IMG/VR virus record: IMGVR_UViG_3300034374_005843
Span: 1 to 31,121 of that record
Length of the DNA: 31,121 nt
Source of the DNA: a virus
Direction: 5' to 3' (one strand)
Under the pieces are notes generated by a model. It was not told where the DNA came from. It searched no databases and saw only the letters and a program-made list of their open reading frames with translations. Below, piece by piece: positions 12,678 through 21,387 of this stretch; the first letter of the stretch is position 1, and every line of letters starts with the position of its first letter. The translations under genes and the position numbers were made by a program.

Positions 12678-13055
12678 CTATGGCTTCACGACGGCTCCTG
12701 CCGCCTCACCGATCACTTCTCCGAGTGCGCCACCTCCAGCCTTGAGGCCGTCTGCGTCCACACCCTTCTTTTCACTCTCGACACCAAACTTCACAGAGTG
12801 AAACAGATTGGTCTTGCCGTTCACAACTGAGCCGTAGTCGTAGGTTCCCTGGAGCCCTGCGTTCTCACTCTTGCCAAAGAGTTGGTAGGAGCGCGTGCGG
12901 TCGCGATGAACAAGGTTCCCGTCTGCGTCGTAGTGATGCGATGTGTGCAGCCTTGAACTGCACCCAACGATGCAGCCGAGGAGAAACAGGGTTGCGACGT
13001 AAATCAGGCAGATCAATGCTGCATTTCGGAGGTGTTCTTTGATGTAGTTTTTCAT
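12678..13055 (-). CDS. Putative lipoprotein (spanin-like candidate)
   Basis: 125 residues from ATG 13055; ten extra residues are possible from a start at 13085, but the ATGA overlap with the upstream mini-ORF favours 13055. Residues 13-31 form a hydrophobic segment ending in LFLLGCIVGCSS; C28 or C32 would be the lipidated cysteine, C32 (IVGC) or C28 (LLGC) both fitting a lipobox. The mature part is polar (RLHTSHHYDADGNLVHRDRT) with a Gly/Ala-rich C-terminus (GGGALGEVIGEAAGAVVKP). Together with the following coiled-coil protein it has the partner topology of two-component spanins, but a structural or exclusion lipoprotein is equally possible. Confidence 0.55.
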   Translation of the reverse strand: MKNYIKEHLRNAALICLIYVATLFLLGCIVGCSSRLHTSHHYDADGNLVHRDRTRSYQLFGKSENAGLQGTYDYGSVVNGKTNLFHSVKFGVESEKKGVDADGLKAGGGALGEVIGEAAGAVVKP

Positions 13056-13151
13056 GGCGAGGCGTTGGGGTCGTATTCGGTCCAACCAATGTCAGTGCGG
13101 GGCGAACCAGCCGGGGTGGTCGTCCAGATTTTTGTTATCCCAAACAGGCAT
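13052..13151 (-). CDS. Mini-gene split across two frames (possible +1 frameshift)
   Basis: ATG 13151 overlaps the stop of the preceding gene (TAATG) and opens MPVWDNKNLDDHPGWFAPH, stopping at 13092-13094. In the +1 frame the strand is open from CTG 13147 to TGA 13052 (KIWTTTPAGSPRTDIGWTEY, then DPNASP), and that stop overlaps the lipoprotein ATG (ATGA). The coupling at both outer ends suggests one gene of about 33 codons with one surplus base, or two alternative short genes. Tail-end sequences such as TDIGWTEYDPNA occur in small phage virion-associated proteins as I remember them. Low certainty. Confidence 0.3.
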
Positions 13152-13519
13152 TAGGGTGCGGGCCAGTTGGCGTCGTTGGCGGTCAAATTAACATCAGCCT
13201 CCAGTCTGTCAGACTCAGCGCGAACAGATTTCACCCAATCCCAAACAGCCTGTAAAGCTGCGCTCTCAGCCTCCTCATCAACTGTCGGCGTTGCCTTGGT
13301 GTTAAGCTCAACCATGCGCGCAATCATGTTCCGCTGCTTCCACTCCGGGTAGCGGTCGGTGATAACTTTACATGCAGCAGCTTTGATGTCTGGAATGCGC
13401 TGATCGGCAGCTTCCGCTACTTCGCGTTGAGCTTGTGCTGCCTGCTCGGCGTTGTAAGCCGCTTCTTCTTCCGGCGTCATCTCACGAGTGACGCCCTTTT
13501 TGTGTATTTTTAATGCCAT
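13151..13519 (-). CDS. Tail-fibre assembly / tail chaperone-like protein
   Basis: 122 residues from ATG 13519 (longer starts lie within the fibre gene). MALKIHKKGVTREMTPEEEAAYNAEQAAQAQREVAEAADQRI has the MTPEEEAA motif and helical region common to small proteins encoded directly after tail fibres, which help fold or attach them; the Trp-rich end (WDWVKSVRAESDRLEADVN) also fits. The gene begins 2 nt after the fibre stop, in the same operon. Such proteins are diverse, so the assignment rests mainly on position and pattern. Confidence 0.6.
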   Translation of the reverse strand: MALKIHKKGVTREMTPEEEAAYNAEQAAQAQREVAEAADQRIPDIKAAACKVITDRYPEWKQRNMIARMVELNTKATPTVDEEAESAALQAVWDWVKSVRAESDRLEADVNLTANDANWPAP

Positions 13520-13521
13520 AA

Positions 13522-16500
13522 TTATGCTGCCCTTCCGTAGAGTTTTACACTCCCGCTTGTTCCCCAGTTGCCGGCCGAGCATTTCAGCGAAATACCCTCA
13601 ATTGAAGTCAACGATCCATCATTTGTCCCAATCGATTTAACACGGGCAAAATTAGCCGCGCTATTGTTGAACATAACTTCCGCCATCACTATCGGCTTCG
13701 CTGACGCGGACCAACGCGGGATAATAATCTCCCCCCAAATCGGCGATCCGGTTAAAATAGAGGCGTGAGAAACATACGCTTGAGATCCTGCATTGTTGTA
13801 ATGCGTGTCAGACTCAGTTCCGCCGCTATTTTTGAACTCTGAGTGGACAGTGTAGTTGCTGGTTACTCGGCTACCATTGTCGATCACAAACCAATCGATC
13901 CGGCCTGTTGCGGATGGCGCTATGGCATCCAAAACGATCCGGAACTCCTCAAAGTTTGTATCCGTAAGATCCGTGTAATTGCTGCCGTCTCCGTCAAACT
14001 CGATATAAGTCTGAGAGGCGCACGCAACATCCTCCAGCAACGACCAGACACCGCTACCGCCGCCGCCGCCAGCCGCCGCCGCCCACTTGACGCCGGAGGT
14101 CTGCGTGCTGTCGGCGGTAAGCACATACCCGTTGGTTCCCACTGGTAGGTTCACCGACTGGCCGCTGCCCTTGCCTACTGTGATGTCGCCCTTCGCCCCG
14201 TTGAAGTTCTCCGAAGCGTTCAGCAGCGACCAGTCACTACCAATCCAGACGAACTCAGCGAAGCCGGAACCATTAAAGACCCACATATCCGTGCCGCCGG
14301 ACAGTTCCAGCGTCACAGCATAGTGGTTGGAGTTGTTGGTGATGTTGAACGCGATCTGGTCACCGTTAGACCCGCCAGACGGCATGGTAATAACCGTCGC
14401 AGCAGAGGGCACAACATTGTGCAATTGGTTGATGTCGCCCGAGACTTGCGTTGTGGTGCCCAAAATAAGGTCGCCAGCGGCGTAGCGGACCGCTCCACCT
14501 GTGGTGACCTGAACTTCGCTTCCGCCGTTGGCGTAGAAATACAACTCGCCGTCTGACTTGGCGTAGAGGTGCGAAGTGCCCCCAATGGGAGCGGACGGCG
14601 TCGTCGTGTGGTCGAGGATGTGGTGCGACGAGACCTGCGTCGTCGGGCCAGCGATGTTGCCATAGAAAGTAGCGTCCTGCGCACTGTCCAGATGCAGGGC
14701 TGCCAACCCTCCGACGTAAAACTCCCACTCGCTGCTGCTTAGGTCAGCGTAGGTGGTGTTGTCCAACGTCGAGCCAAACAGGTTGGCGTAGACGTTGTAT
14801 TCGCCGTAGTCGAAGTTGTTGGTCACTACCAACTGGCTGGCGTCGATGGTCTTGTTCGTCAGCGTGTCATTAGATGACGCTGTGATGTAAGCGCCCAGAT
14901 CCGTGATGTCGGATTCCGTATGGGTGTGGGAAGCCGCAGCAATCCCAGCCTCGGCCAATGTGTTGTTGATCCAGGCCGAACCATTCCACTTGAGCAGCTC
15001 CCCGGACGCAATCGAGGTAATCGTTACATCGGACAGATCGGAGACTGCTCCGTCCAAGTCAGTCAAATCATAGGTTGTGCCTGAAGCATTTTTGAAGGAT
15101 GGCTTGCCCGAAGCATCGGCATACCAGACCCCGTATCCGGCTGCCGGGGTCGAAGGGGCGAGTCGGTAGGCCGTCGTCAAAGTATCAGCATCCAATACAG
15201 CGTTGCCGCCCAAGTCCAAATCCCCCGTCATGGGAACGGAACCATCAGCCATGAAATCTCCACCGCCTCCACCACCGCTAGGGAGATTGTCGATGTCGAA
15301 TTTTCGCAACGCACCCCCGGACTCCACGCCCAGCAAGAAGTCGCCTGCGGCCGGGGATGCCTCCTCGGTCAGTCCGGTGACGATGTCCGCAACAATGTCG
15401 CCGGAATCAATCGCAAGGGACGTCAACTGTGAGTAGGCAACCGACAACGCCGCCTCGTGTTGAGTGACGCTGGACTCCGAAATGCGGGCGTCAGCGAATG
15501 TCCCTGACACCACCTCGCTCGCAGCATGACTGTGAGTGTGCGCCATCAACTGGAGGAGGGACGCTTTCTTGACGGTGTTGTCAGTGACGTCCTCAATCAA
15601 AACGAGATCCGAATCTGCCGTGGTTGGGATCGCCCCCGCGCCAGCAAAATCAACCTGGTCGGCAGCAATCGACAACGCAGCCTCATGCTGAGTGACGTTT
15701 GACTCCGCAATGCGGGCGTCAGCCATTGTGCCGGAAACGATCTCGCTCGCATCATGGGTATGAGAACTACTGGCGGCGCCAAGCGTGCTTCGCGCCGCCG
15801 AGGCAGTCCCGTCGTCAAGCAGTGTCGCCGCGAAGCCGGTCACATACGGAACGGCGCGAGTGTTCACCGAAATAATTCCCAAAGATGCGTGAGAGCGCAG
15901 AACCGTCGCCACCGCCTCCACTTGCGCAGAGCCTGTAGGCTTTGTCGATGTTAGGGCTCCAGCAGTCTCACTCACATAAAGGATGTCGCCCTCTGACCAA
16001 GAGGATGTGTCAATGTTCTCAACGAGTCCCTTGACGATCACCTCTCCTGTAGCGTTATTCGACAACGCTTCATTCATAATGCCCAATGCGGGCATTGTGG
16101 ATGCAGACGATGCGTCAGCGAGGGAGACTAAAGTCTTTGACTGCCCGACCGACCACCCCGAGGTGTAAACGACATCGCCAGCACTCAGCGCAGACCCTGA
16201 CTCGTTGCGCACCTGAATGTGAACAAAGTCTGCATGAACCGTGTTGGTGAAGTCGTCAATCGTCTTGTTGGTCAACGTCTGCGTGTCCGTCGTTCCTACG
16301 ATAGTTCCACTTGGTGGAGTCGGACCATCCACAAGGTCACCGTTGGCGTCCCACTGAGACAAGTCCCCGCTGGTTCCAGCGGTGCCCGTAATCAGAGTTC
16401 CATCGCTGCCCGACTTTAGGCTGCTGGCAATCTCAGTGATGGCGTCAATTGAATCTGCCCCAAGTCGCGCAGGCGGGAGTGTCCCTGATGTAATATCTGT

Positions 16501-17136
16501 GGCGGCGTGTGTGTGCGAAGCCGGGGCAATCCCTGCCTCGGCCAGCGTGTTGTTCACCCAGCCGCTTCCATCCCAGACAAGGATCTCACCGGAGGCGATG
16601 GACGTGAGGGTGACATCGTTAATGTCTGACAGGTCGAGGTCCGAAACATCCGTCACCTTCTCCCAGCCCGTATCAGTCCCGTTGCCCGAAGACTTATGAT
16701 AGAGGATGCTGTTGGTTGAGTCGTAGCAGAAGTCGCCGCGATCTGCAAAGCCTGTCACTACCGACTCGGGCGTTCCTGCGTTGGACTGAATCGTCGGGTA
16801 GTTGTCAATAACGACCATGGCCCTGCGGTCCAGGTCGTCCTCGATGTCCTGCGCATTGAACCGCGCATTGGCAACCCAGTCAGTGGGCTGAGTGTTGGGT
16901 GTGACCCTTAGAATCAGAACCGTGTTGCCATCAGTCGGCGCAGTCGTGAACGTCACAGTCCCGCCGCTTTCCTCCCCGGCCCCTGTTACCGTGTAATCGG
17001 TGGTGATGGTTTGCAACGTGCCCGCGTCGTAGACCTGTAGGTGTGCGTTCGCCAAGAATTTATGCGGGAACGAGAACTCGGTCGTTGACCCGTTGGCGAT
17101 GTAACTTGCGTGTCTGTCTGTGTTTGTAAGGCTCAT
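13522..17136 (-). CDS. Tail fibre protein with T7 gp17-type N-terminus
   Basis: 1204 residues. The first about 110 ([20 protein letters not shown], then [38 protein letters not shown]) match the virion-attachment domain of T7 gp17-like fibres. The shaft is built from repeated cassettes: [20 protein letters not shown]...[16 protein letters not shown] at about 169-212 and 698-750, and [20 protein letters not shown]...[12 protein letters not shown] at about 456-495 and 533-570, plus several TNKTID motifs. A Gly-rich hinge (GGGGGGDF) lies near residue 630. The C-terminus (about 1050-1204, [19 protein letters not shown] to [10 protein letters not shown]) is a beta-sandwich-type tip, probably the receptor binder. 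It trimerises on the tail and determines host range. Confidence 0.9.
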   Translation of the reverse strand: MSLTNTDRHASYIANGSTTEFSFPHKFLANAHLQVYDAGTLQTITTDYTVTGAGEESGGTVTFTTAPTDGNTVLILRVTPNTQPTDWVANARFNAQDIEDDLDRRAMVVIDNYPTIQSNAGTPESVVTGFADRGDFCYDSTNSILYHKSSGNGTDTGWEKVTDVSDLDLSDINDVTLTSIASGEILVWDGSGWVNNTLAEAGIAPASHTHAATDITSGTLPPARLGADSIDAITEIASSLKSGSDGTLITGTAGTSGDLSQWDANGDLVDGPTPPSGTIVGTTDTQTLTNKTIDDFTNTVHADFVHIQVRNESGSALSAGDVVYTSGWSVGQSKTLVSLADASSASTMPALGIMNEALSNNATGEVIVKGLVENIDTSSWSEGDILYVSETAGALTSTKPTGSAQVEAVATVLRSHASLGIISVNTRAVPYVTGFAATLLDDGTASAARSTLGAASSSHTHDASEIVSGTMADARIAESNVTQHEAALSIAADQVDFAGAGAIPTTADSDLVLIEDVTDNTVKKASLLQLMAHTHSHAASEVVSGTFADARISESSVTQHEAALSVAYSQLTSLAIDSGDIVADIVTGLTEEASPAAGDFLLGVESGGALRKFDIDNLPSGGGGGGDFMADGSVPMTGDLDLGGNAVLDADTLTTAYRLAPSTPAAGYGVWYADASGKPSFKNASGTTYDLTDLDGAVSDLSDVTITSIASGELLKWNGSAWINNTLAEAGIAAASHTHTESDITDLGAYITASSNDTLTNKTIDASQLVVTNNFDYGEYNVYANLFGSTLDNTTYADLSSSEWEFYVGGLAALHLDSAQDATFYGNIAGPTTQVSSHHILDHTTTPSAPIGGTSHLYAKSDGELYFYANGGSEVQVTTGGAVRYAAGDLILGTTTQVSGDINQLHNVVPSAATVITMPSGGSNGDQIAFNITNNSNHYAVTLELSGGTDMWVFNGSGFAEFVWIGSDWSLLNASENFNGAKGDITVGKGSGQSVNLPVGTNGYVLTADSTQTSGVKWAAAAGGGGGSGVWSLLEDVACASQTYIEFDGDGSNYTDLTDTNFEEFRIVLDAIAPSATGRIDWFVIDNGSRVTSNYTVHSEFKNSGGTESDTHYNNAGSQAYVSHASILTGSPIWGEIIIPRWSASAKPIVMAEVMFNNSAANFARVKSIGTNDGSLTSIEGISLKCSAGNWGTSGSVKLYGRAA

Positions 17137-17162
17137 TGCTCTGTCCTATTCGGATTCAATTG

Positions 17163-17188
17163 CTGGAAATGTGCAAGCAGATTTCCAG
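17163..17188 (-). repeat. 8-bp inverted repeat between core protein and fibre genes
   Basis: CTGGAAAT (17163-17170) and ATTTCCAG (17181-17188) are exact inverted copies with a 10-nt loop containing TGCAAGCA, the core of the switch half site TGCAAGCATG. No T-run follows, so an mRNA-stability or processing hairpin in front of the fibre gene is more likely than a terminator. The fibre ribosome site AGGA lies just downstream. Confidence 0.45.
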
Positions 17189-17189
17189 T

Positions 17190-19817
17190 TTATCTAGGGT
17201 CGCCGAGCCCGAACAACTCCTGTCCGTTCTCCTTCATGCGCTGCCGGTAACGTCGCTCCCACCCAGGCTGGAAGAATTCGTTGATAGAGTAGCCAACAGT
17301 GTAGTCAAACGCAGGTTTAATGAGCAGGTGCGCTGCACCTGCCTTCGGGATGTTGTCACCAAGCATGTTATAAGCAGTCTTCCCTGCCTTCTTAAACTCC
17401 CCAGTAGCAAGTTGTTGCATCCCGGCAAAGCCAGGGTCAAGGACACTCCCTGCGGTCGGACCCGCCATAGTTGAGGTGAACTTCCTAAATCCGTTATCAT
17501 ACTGCTGGAACAGCATGTCGCCGTAGATGCCCAACGCTCCGCCGCGCAAGGCGGCATCCGCCCATGTCTTCCCGTTGTCCAGACTCTTGGGGCTCCGCCC
17601 CTTGAGCAAGTCCTTGAACATACCCGAGAGGTAGCCAGTCACAGATGTGGCGGCAACCAACATTGCAACGTCCATGTAGAAGCTGCCCTGGTTGCCGGTA
17701 AATTCGGCCATCCTTTTGTTTCCCTTGATAACCTTGTTGTAGACGGTCAAGGGAAATGTCTTGAACTGCCAGAACAGGGCATTGAACGTGCCTTGCAGTG
17801 TGTCCTTTGAGAGTCCGCCACCCGTTTGAGTAATGCGCTCGTTGAGCCCAGGAGATGGAACAGCACGGTCTTGGAAAGACCTGAAGTATGAAACAGTCTT
17901 GATCTTCAGGTCATCCAACGCACGCTTGCGATTAACTGCGGTATCCTTCAGCCCCATCTCCTTGAGCAACGGGGTGACATCAACGTCATCCAGGGCGTCA
18001 GCCCCGAGGAAGTATCTCCCATCGATCTTCTTGACCCCCGAACGAATGGCATCCCACTGGATGTCAGTGACACCCGATTCCCGCAGACTGGTTGCAATTT
18101 CATCGGGCAGTTCCGGCATCCGAAGGTGGGCCATCTCTCCCATCAATGATGCGTGTGCTTGGAAGGCTGCCGCCTTTACTGACTCCGTCCACTGAGATAG
18201 GAAGTTCATGCGGAAGAACATATTGTTCGCATTCCGCAGGAATTCACCGCTTCGCCCACTCTGCTGGACAAGAGAACCAAAGCGGGCAGCAACCTCTCCT
18301 GAGAGCGCGTCAACCGCTACCGAGTTTACCCGGTAGAACAAGGCACGCTCGTTACCCTCTCTGGCAAACGGGCGGAAAGCTTCAAAGCCCTTGGGGAGCG
18401 CAGAGAACACACGCATGGCAGACTCAATTCTGCCGACCCCCATCTGCCTCATTGCGTGCCAGATGAAGGCCACGTCGCCAATTGATGTGAATGCCGCTCC
18501 AAACAGCTTGGACATTGACTGAATAGTCAGCATTCCGTCTGTGAACTTGCCAAGTGGAGTTTCGGTTGCGCTGGACATCCCGCCTGATACGGCCCGCCAT
18601 GCATCTTCGATACGCTTCTTTCCTTTCGGTGACTTGAAATCATCGATCTGCTTAATATTTCCAGTGTCCCTCGCAATCTTTACAGCCTTCTTGAGAACCC
18701 TTTCAAAGCCTCCAGCAGCGTCAGGCCCGAAGGCCCGCATGAGCGCAATGTTACGGGAGTCTGTGCTGATCTGGGCGAGGACTGCGTCATACAGGCGTGA
18801 ATGCACGCCAAGCTGTTTCATGTAGGCATAGCTACTGGCGGCATCTTTGAAGTGTAGAACCCGGGAAGCAGAGATAGACTTTGCCGTGCTGGCAGCAGTC
18901 CGCATAGTTCCAACCTCCGCATCCATCCCGACAACGTCAGCGACAATTTTTTTCTGCCCGTCCGCAAAAACCATTGTCGCCTTGCCAAAATCACCTGAGT
19001 GAAACTCCTCATGCACCTTGCGGAGAAATTCTTCAGGATCTTTTACGCCAAAGGTGCGCTCCTTGTCCAGCAATGGAAGAATTAGGGCCTTCCAAGCTGT
19101 AAAGGATTTTTCACGGTGACCATCAGCGTTGAAGTCCTTACCACCCAAAAGGCGAATCAAGTGCTTATCGTGAGTCTGCCGCACGGTGTAGCCCTTCATC
19201 TTCTTGATCCAAGCCCCGTTGCGGTTTTTCATGTCAACCAGTCCATCGAGGATTGGATGCACGGCAGATGCAATCTTCTTGGCGGCAGCGTTCCCGGTGA
19301 CCCCAGGCTTTCCACCATTAATGGTCAACTGCTCCAACTCGATCATAATCAACTCATCAATCTCACCTCGCTGGAATTCGCGGGACAACCCGGCAGCCTC
19401 AAGCCTTGCTGCCAGCCTACCAAAGCCTTCCGCCGCAATCGCCTCGGCGTCATACTCAACACTGCGATCACCGCCCTCAACACCTGCCTGACCGGCCTCC
19501 TTGGTGTAGGACTTCTTAAGGCGGGCTTCCAGCCCGCCAGCAATGGAGTCAAACCGCTGAATCTGTTGCAGCGTGCCATCCTCAGCAGCTTTTTGGAGCA
19601 ACTTGTTGCGGTTCTCTACTAACGCCTCAAGACGGGCATCCCCAAGGTATTCCTTGCCTGCCTCGTATAAAGCCTGTTTACGCGTCAGCCCACGCGCCTC
19701 CTGCTTCTGTTTGGCGAGATTCTTGATCTCGGACAGAATTTCTTCCGCTTTCTCACGGGTAATGTCTTCGTGAGACGCGGCTCGCACTAGAGCGGATGCA
19801 CAATTGGGCTTAGGCAT
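17190..19817 (-). CDS. Large internal virion / DNA-ejection protein
   Basis: 875 residues, helical, with many Lys/Glu repeats at the N-terminus (EKAEEILSEIKNLAKQKQEA) and a C-terminal region with amphipathic and hydrophobic segments (YMDVAMLVAATSVTGYLSGM; WQFKTFPLTVYNKVIKGNKR; FFQPGWERRYRQRMKENG). These C-terminal phrases occur in large internal core proteins of many podovirus-like phages, the functional counterparts of T7 gp16 C-terminal part, which enter the cell with DNA. No lytic transglycosylase motif is seen in this protein. It is the last of the ejection gene block and lies immediately before the tail fibre. Confidence 0.7.
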   Translation of the reverse strand: MPKPNCASALVRAASHEDITREKAEEILSEIKNLAKQKQEARGLTRKQALYEAGKEYLGDARLEALVENRNKLLQKAAEDGTLQQIQRFDSIAGGLEARLKKSYTKEAGQAGVEGGDRSVEYDAEAIAAEGFGRLAARLEAAGLSREFQRGEIDELIMIELEQLTINGGKPGVTGNAAAKKIASAVHPILDGLVDMKNRNGAWIKKMKGYTVRQTHDKHLIRLLGGKDFNADGHREKSFTAWKALILPLLDKERTFGVKDPEEFLRKVHEEFHSGDFGKATMVFADGQKKIVADVVGMDAEVGTMRTAASTAKSISASRVLHFKDAASSYAYMKQLGVHSRLYDAVLAQISTDSRNIALMRAFGPDAAGGFERVLKKAVKIARDTGNIKQIDDFKSPKGKKRIEDAWRAVSGGMSSATETPLGKFTDGMLTIQSMSKLFGAAFTSIGDVAFIWHAMRQMGVGRIESAMRVFSALPKGFEAFRPFAREGNERALFYRVNSVAVDALSGEVAARFGSLVQQSGRSGEFLRNANNMFFRMNFLSQWTESVKAAAFQAHASLMGEMAHLRMPELPDEIATSLRESGVTDIQWDAIRSGVKKIDGRYFLGADALDDVDVTPLLKEMGLKDTAVNRKRALDDLKIKTVSYFRSFQDRAVPSPGLNERITQTGGGLSKDTLQGTFNALFWQFKTFPLTVYNKVIKGNKRMAEFTGNQGSFYMDVAMLVAATSVTGYLSGMFKDLLKGRSPKSLDNGKTWADAALRGGALGIYGDMLFQQYDNGFRKFTSTMAGPTAGSVLDPGFAGMQQLATGEFKKAGKTAYNMLGDNIPKAGAAHLLIKPAFDYTVGYSINEFFQPGWERRYRQRMKENGQELFGLGDPR

Positions 19818-21387
19818 TTTTAATCAGGCAGTCGAGTCCAGCTTGTATACCTTTCTCATCGGGGCCTTGGTTGAAGTTCTTCTTTACAGATTCTGCGGTG
19901 TCGCCCATAGCTTCAGTAATGCTGTTGATGTCCTCTGTCAGCGTAGCCTCATCGGCAGCCTGCCCGCGCACATCGTCCTGTGGGCGCAAAGGTTTGGAAG
20001 GTTCAGCATTGGCGTCGAGTTCTTGAGCTACTCGCCGCGCCTTGGTATCATTCGCCTTCATCTTCTCCAACGCCTCCCGATAAGATCGTTGAACAAGGCG
20101 AATGCGCTCGGCCAAGACCTCTCGCTTGACCTGGTTCTCGATCTCGGGCGCAGCCGTCTCTCCCCTTCTCTTAAATATCTCACCCTTCTGCTTGGCCTTG
20201 AAGACTGGGTTTGTAACCCATTTGTCGGCAAAGTCTTTAGGAATCCTTCCCGTGGAACCAGGGTCGTAAATAACACCCAATGCTCTAGCAAGCGTATCTA
20301 AGGCTATGTCATCGCCGGTCTCCGCAATAGGCAACGCCTCTGATACAGCCTTGTGCTTGACAGGGGAATGGCGCTTGAGATTATCCAAGTTTCTCTTGGC
20401 TATATCTACAATGTCCTCGGCTCCGGTTTTCACGCCGGAATCAATGATTAACTTGGTCCGAAACGCGGCCTCCATGTAGGGAACCTCGGATTCAGCCTCG
20501 CGGATTGCTTCAGTCAACGCAACTTGCGCCCGCTCCCTGATTACCCGCTGACGAATCACATTAGGATCAGACTCCAAGACCTCGTCTGCGATCCTAGCAG
20601 CCTCGTCAGCCTTCGCCTCGTTGAAATGCGCCTGGATTGCTTTGGCCTTGGTTGAAGAACTGGCTGCCGCCCACTTGCGAGCAGCCCCACGCATCATTGT
20701 GCCTAGACCGCTCAACCCCATGCCGAACATGCCACCAAGCCCAACATTGAGCGCAACGTCGCCCAGCGTATGGCGGGTCTGGTCCTTCTCGTTCTGCAAA
20801 TATAGCGGCACTTCAAGAACAAGGTTGCCAACTGAGGCGTCAATTCCGGCTGACACCATCCTGTGAAACGCGGGCATCGACACCTTGGATACGGGCTTGC
20901 CTAATCCGCCGAGCTTTTTGACGCCCCTTGACGCAGCCTTCGACATCAGGCTACTTGCGCGGCCATACCTTGTAGCCCCAGCGATTGGCGCAAAATTGAA
21001 CGCAAAGTCAATCGGGCTCAAGTTGTTAGCAATGATGGAAGTAGCCATAGAGCCGACCCCACGCAAGGATAGCAGCCCATTGGTCCCCTGCTGCATTACC
21101 GTCTGCCTCGCAATCTCCGATTGCTTGCGGCGAAACTTCAGCGCGGCAAGACCCTCCCTGATAGGCTCATTAAACTCAAGACCAGGAAGACTATAACGAT
21201 TGTTCGCCTCTTCAGGCGTGAGCATCAAGCCCTCATTGTAGATAGATTCCTCAACATTCTCCTGGATAACATTAAAGAATGTGTCGTGAAAGCCCTGCTT
21301 AAAAGCCGCGCCCGCAACGGATGAAAACGGGAGGCGCGGCCTCACGAATCGCCCTTCGCTTTTTGCTACTGACGGGATTCCTATCAT
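19810..21387 (-). CDS. Internal virion / ejection protein
   Basis: 525 residues. The N-terminus has GLLSLRGVGSMATSIIANNL and the middle a Gly/Ala/Met-rich stretch (LGDVALNVGLGGMFGMGLSGLGTMMRGAA) that could insert into membranes, followed by a long charged helical half. This composition and the place between the gp15-like and gp16-like genes are typical of phage ejection proteins that line a channel through the envelope. ATG 21387 shares one base with the previous stop (TAATG) and its end overlaps the next gene by 8 nt. No enzyme motif is visible. Confidence 0.65.
   Translation of the reverse strand: MIGIPSVAKSEGRFVRPRLPFSSVAGAAFKQGFHDTFFNVIQENVEESIYNEGLMLTPEEANNRYSLPGLEFNEPIREGLAALKFRRKQSEIARQTVMQQGTNGLLSLRGVGSMATSIIANNLSPIDFAFNFAPIAGATRYGRASSLMSKAASRGVKKLGGLGKPVSKVSMPAFHRMVSAGIDASVGNLVLEVPLYLQNEKDQTRHTLGDVALNVGLGGMFGMGLSGLGTMMRGAARKWAAASSSTKAKAIQAHFNEAKADEAARIADEVLESDPNVIRQRVIRERAQVALTEAIREAESEVPYMEAAFRTKLIIDSGVKTGAEDIVDIAKRNLDNLKRHSPVKHKAVSEALPIAETGDDIALDTLARALGVIYDPGSTGRIPKDFADKWVTNPVFKAKQKGEIFKRRGETAAPEIENQVKREVLAERIRLVQRSYREALEKMKANDTKARRVAQELDANAEPSKPLRPQDDVRGQAADEATLTEDINSITEAMGDTAESVKKNFNQGPDEKGIQAGLDCLIKNA

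Noticed and set aside
12281-12745. 154-residue + frame opposite the coiled-coil gene
   Set aside because: Shadow of the minus-strand gene and the following gap; Ser/Arg-rich composition and no start context.
13522-17136. Diversity-generating retroelement target in the tail fibre, as in BPP-1
   Set aside because: No reverse transcriptase and no recognisable template/variable repeat pair in the window; the repeats in the fibre are shaft cassettes.
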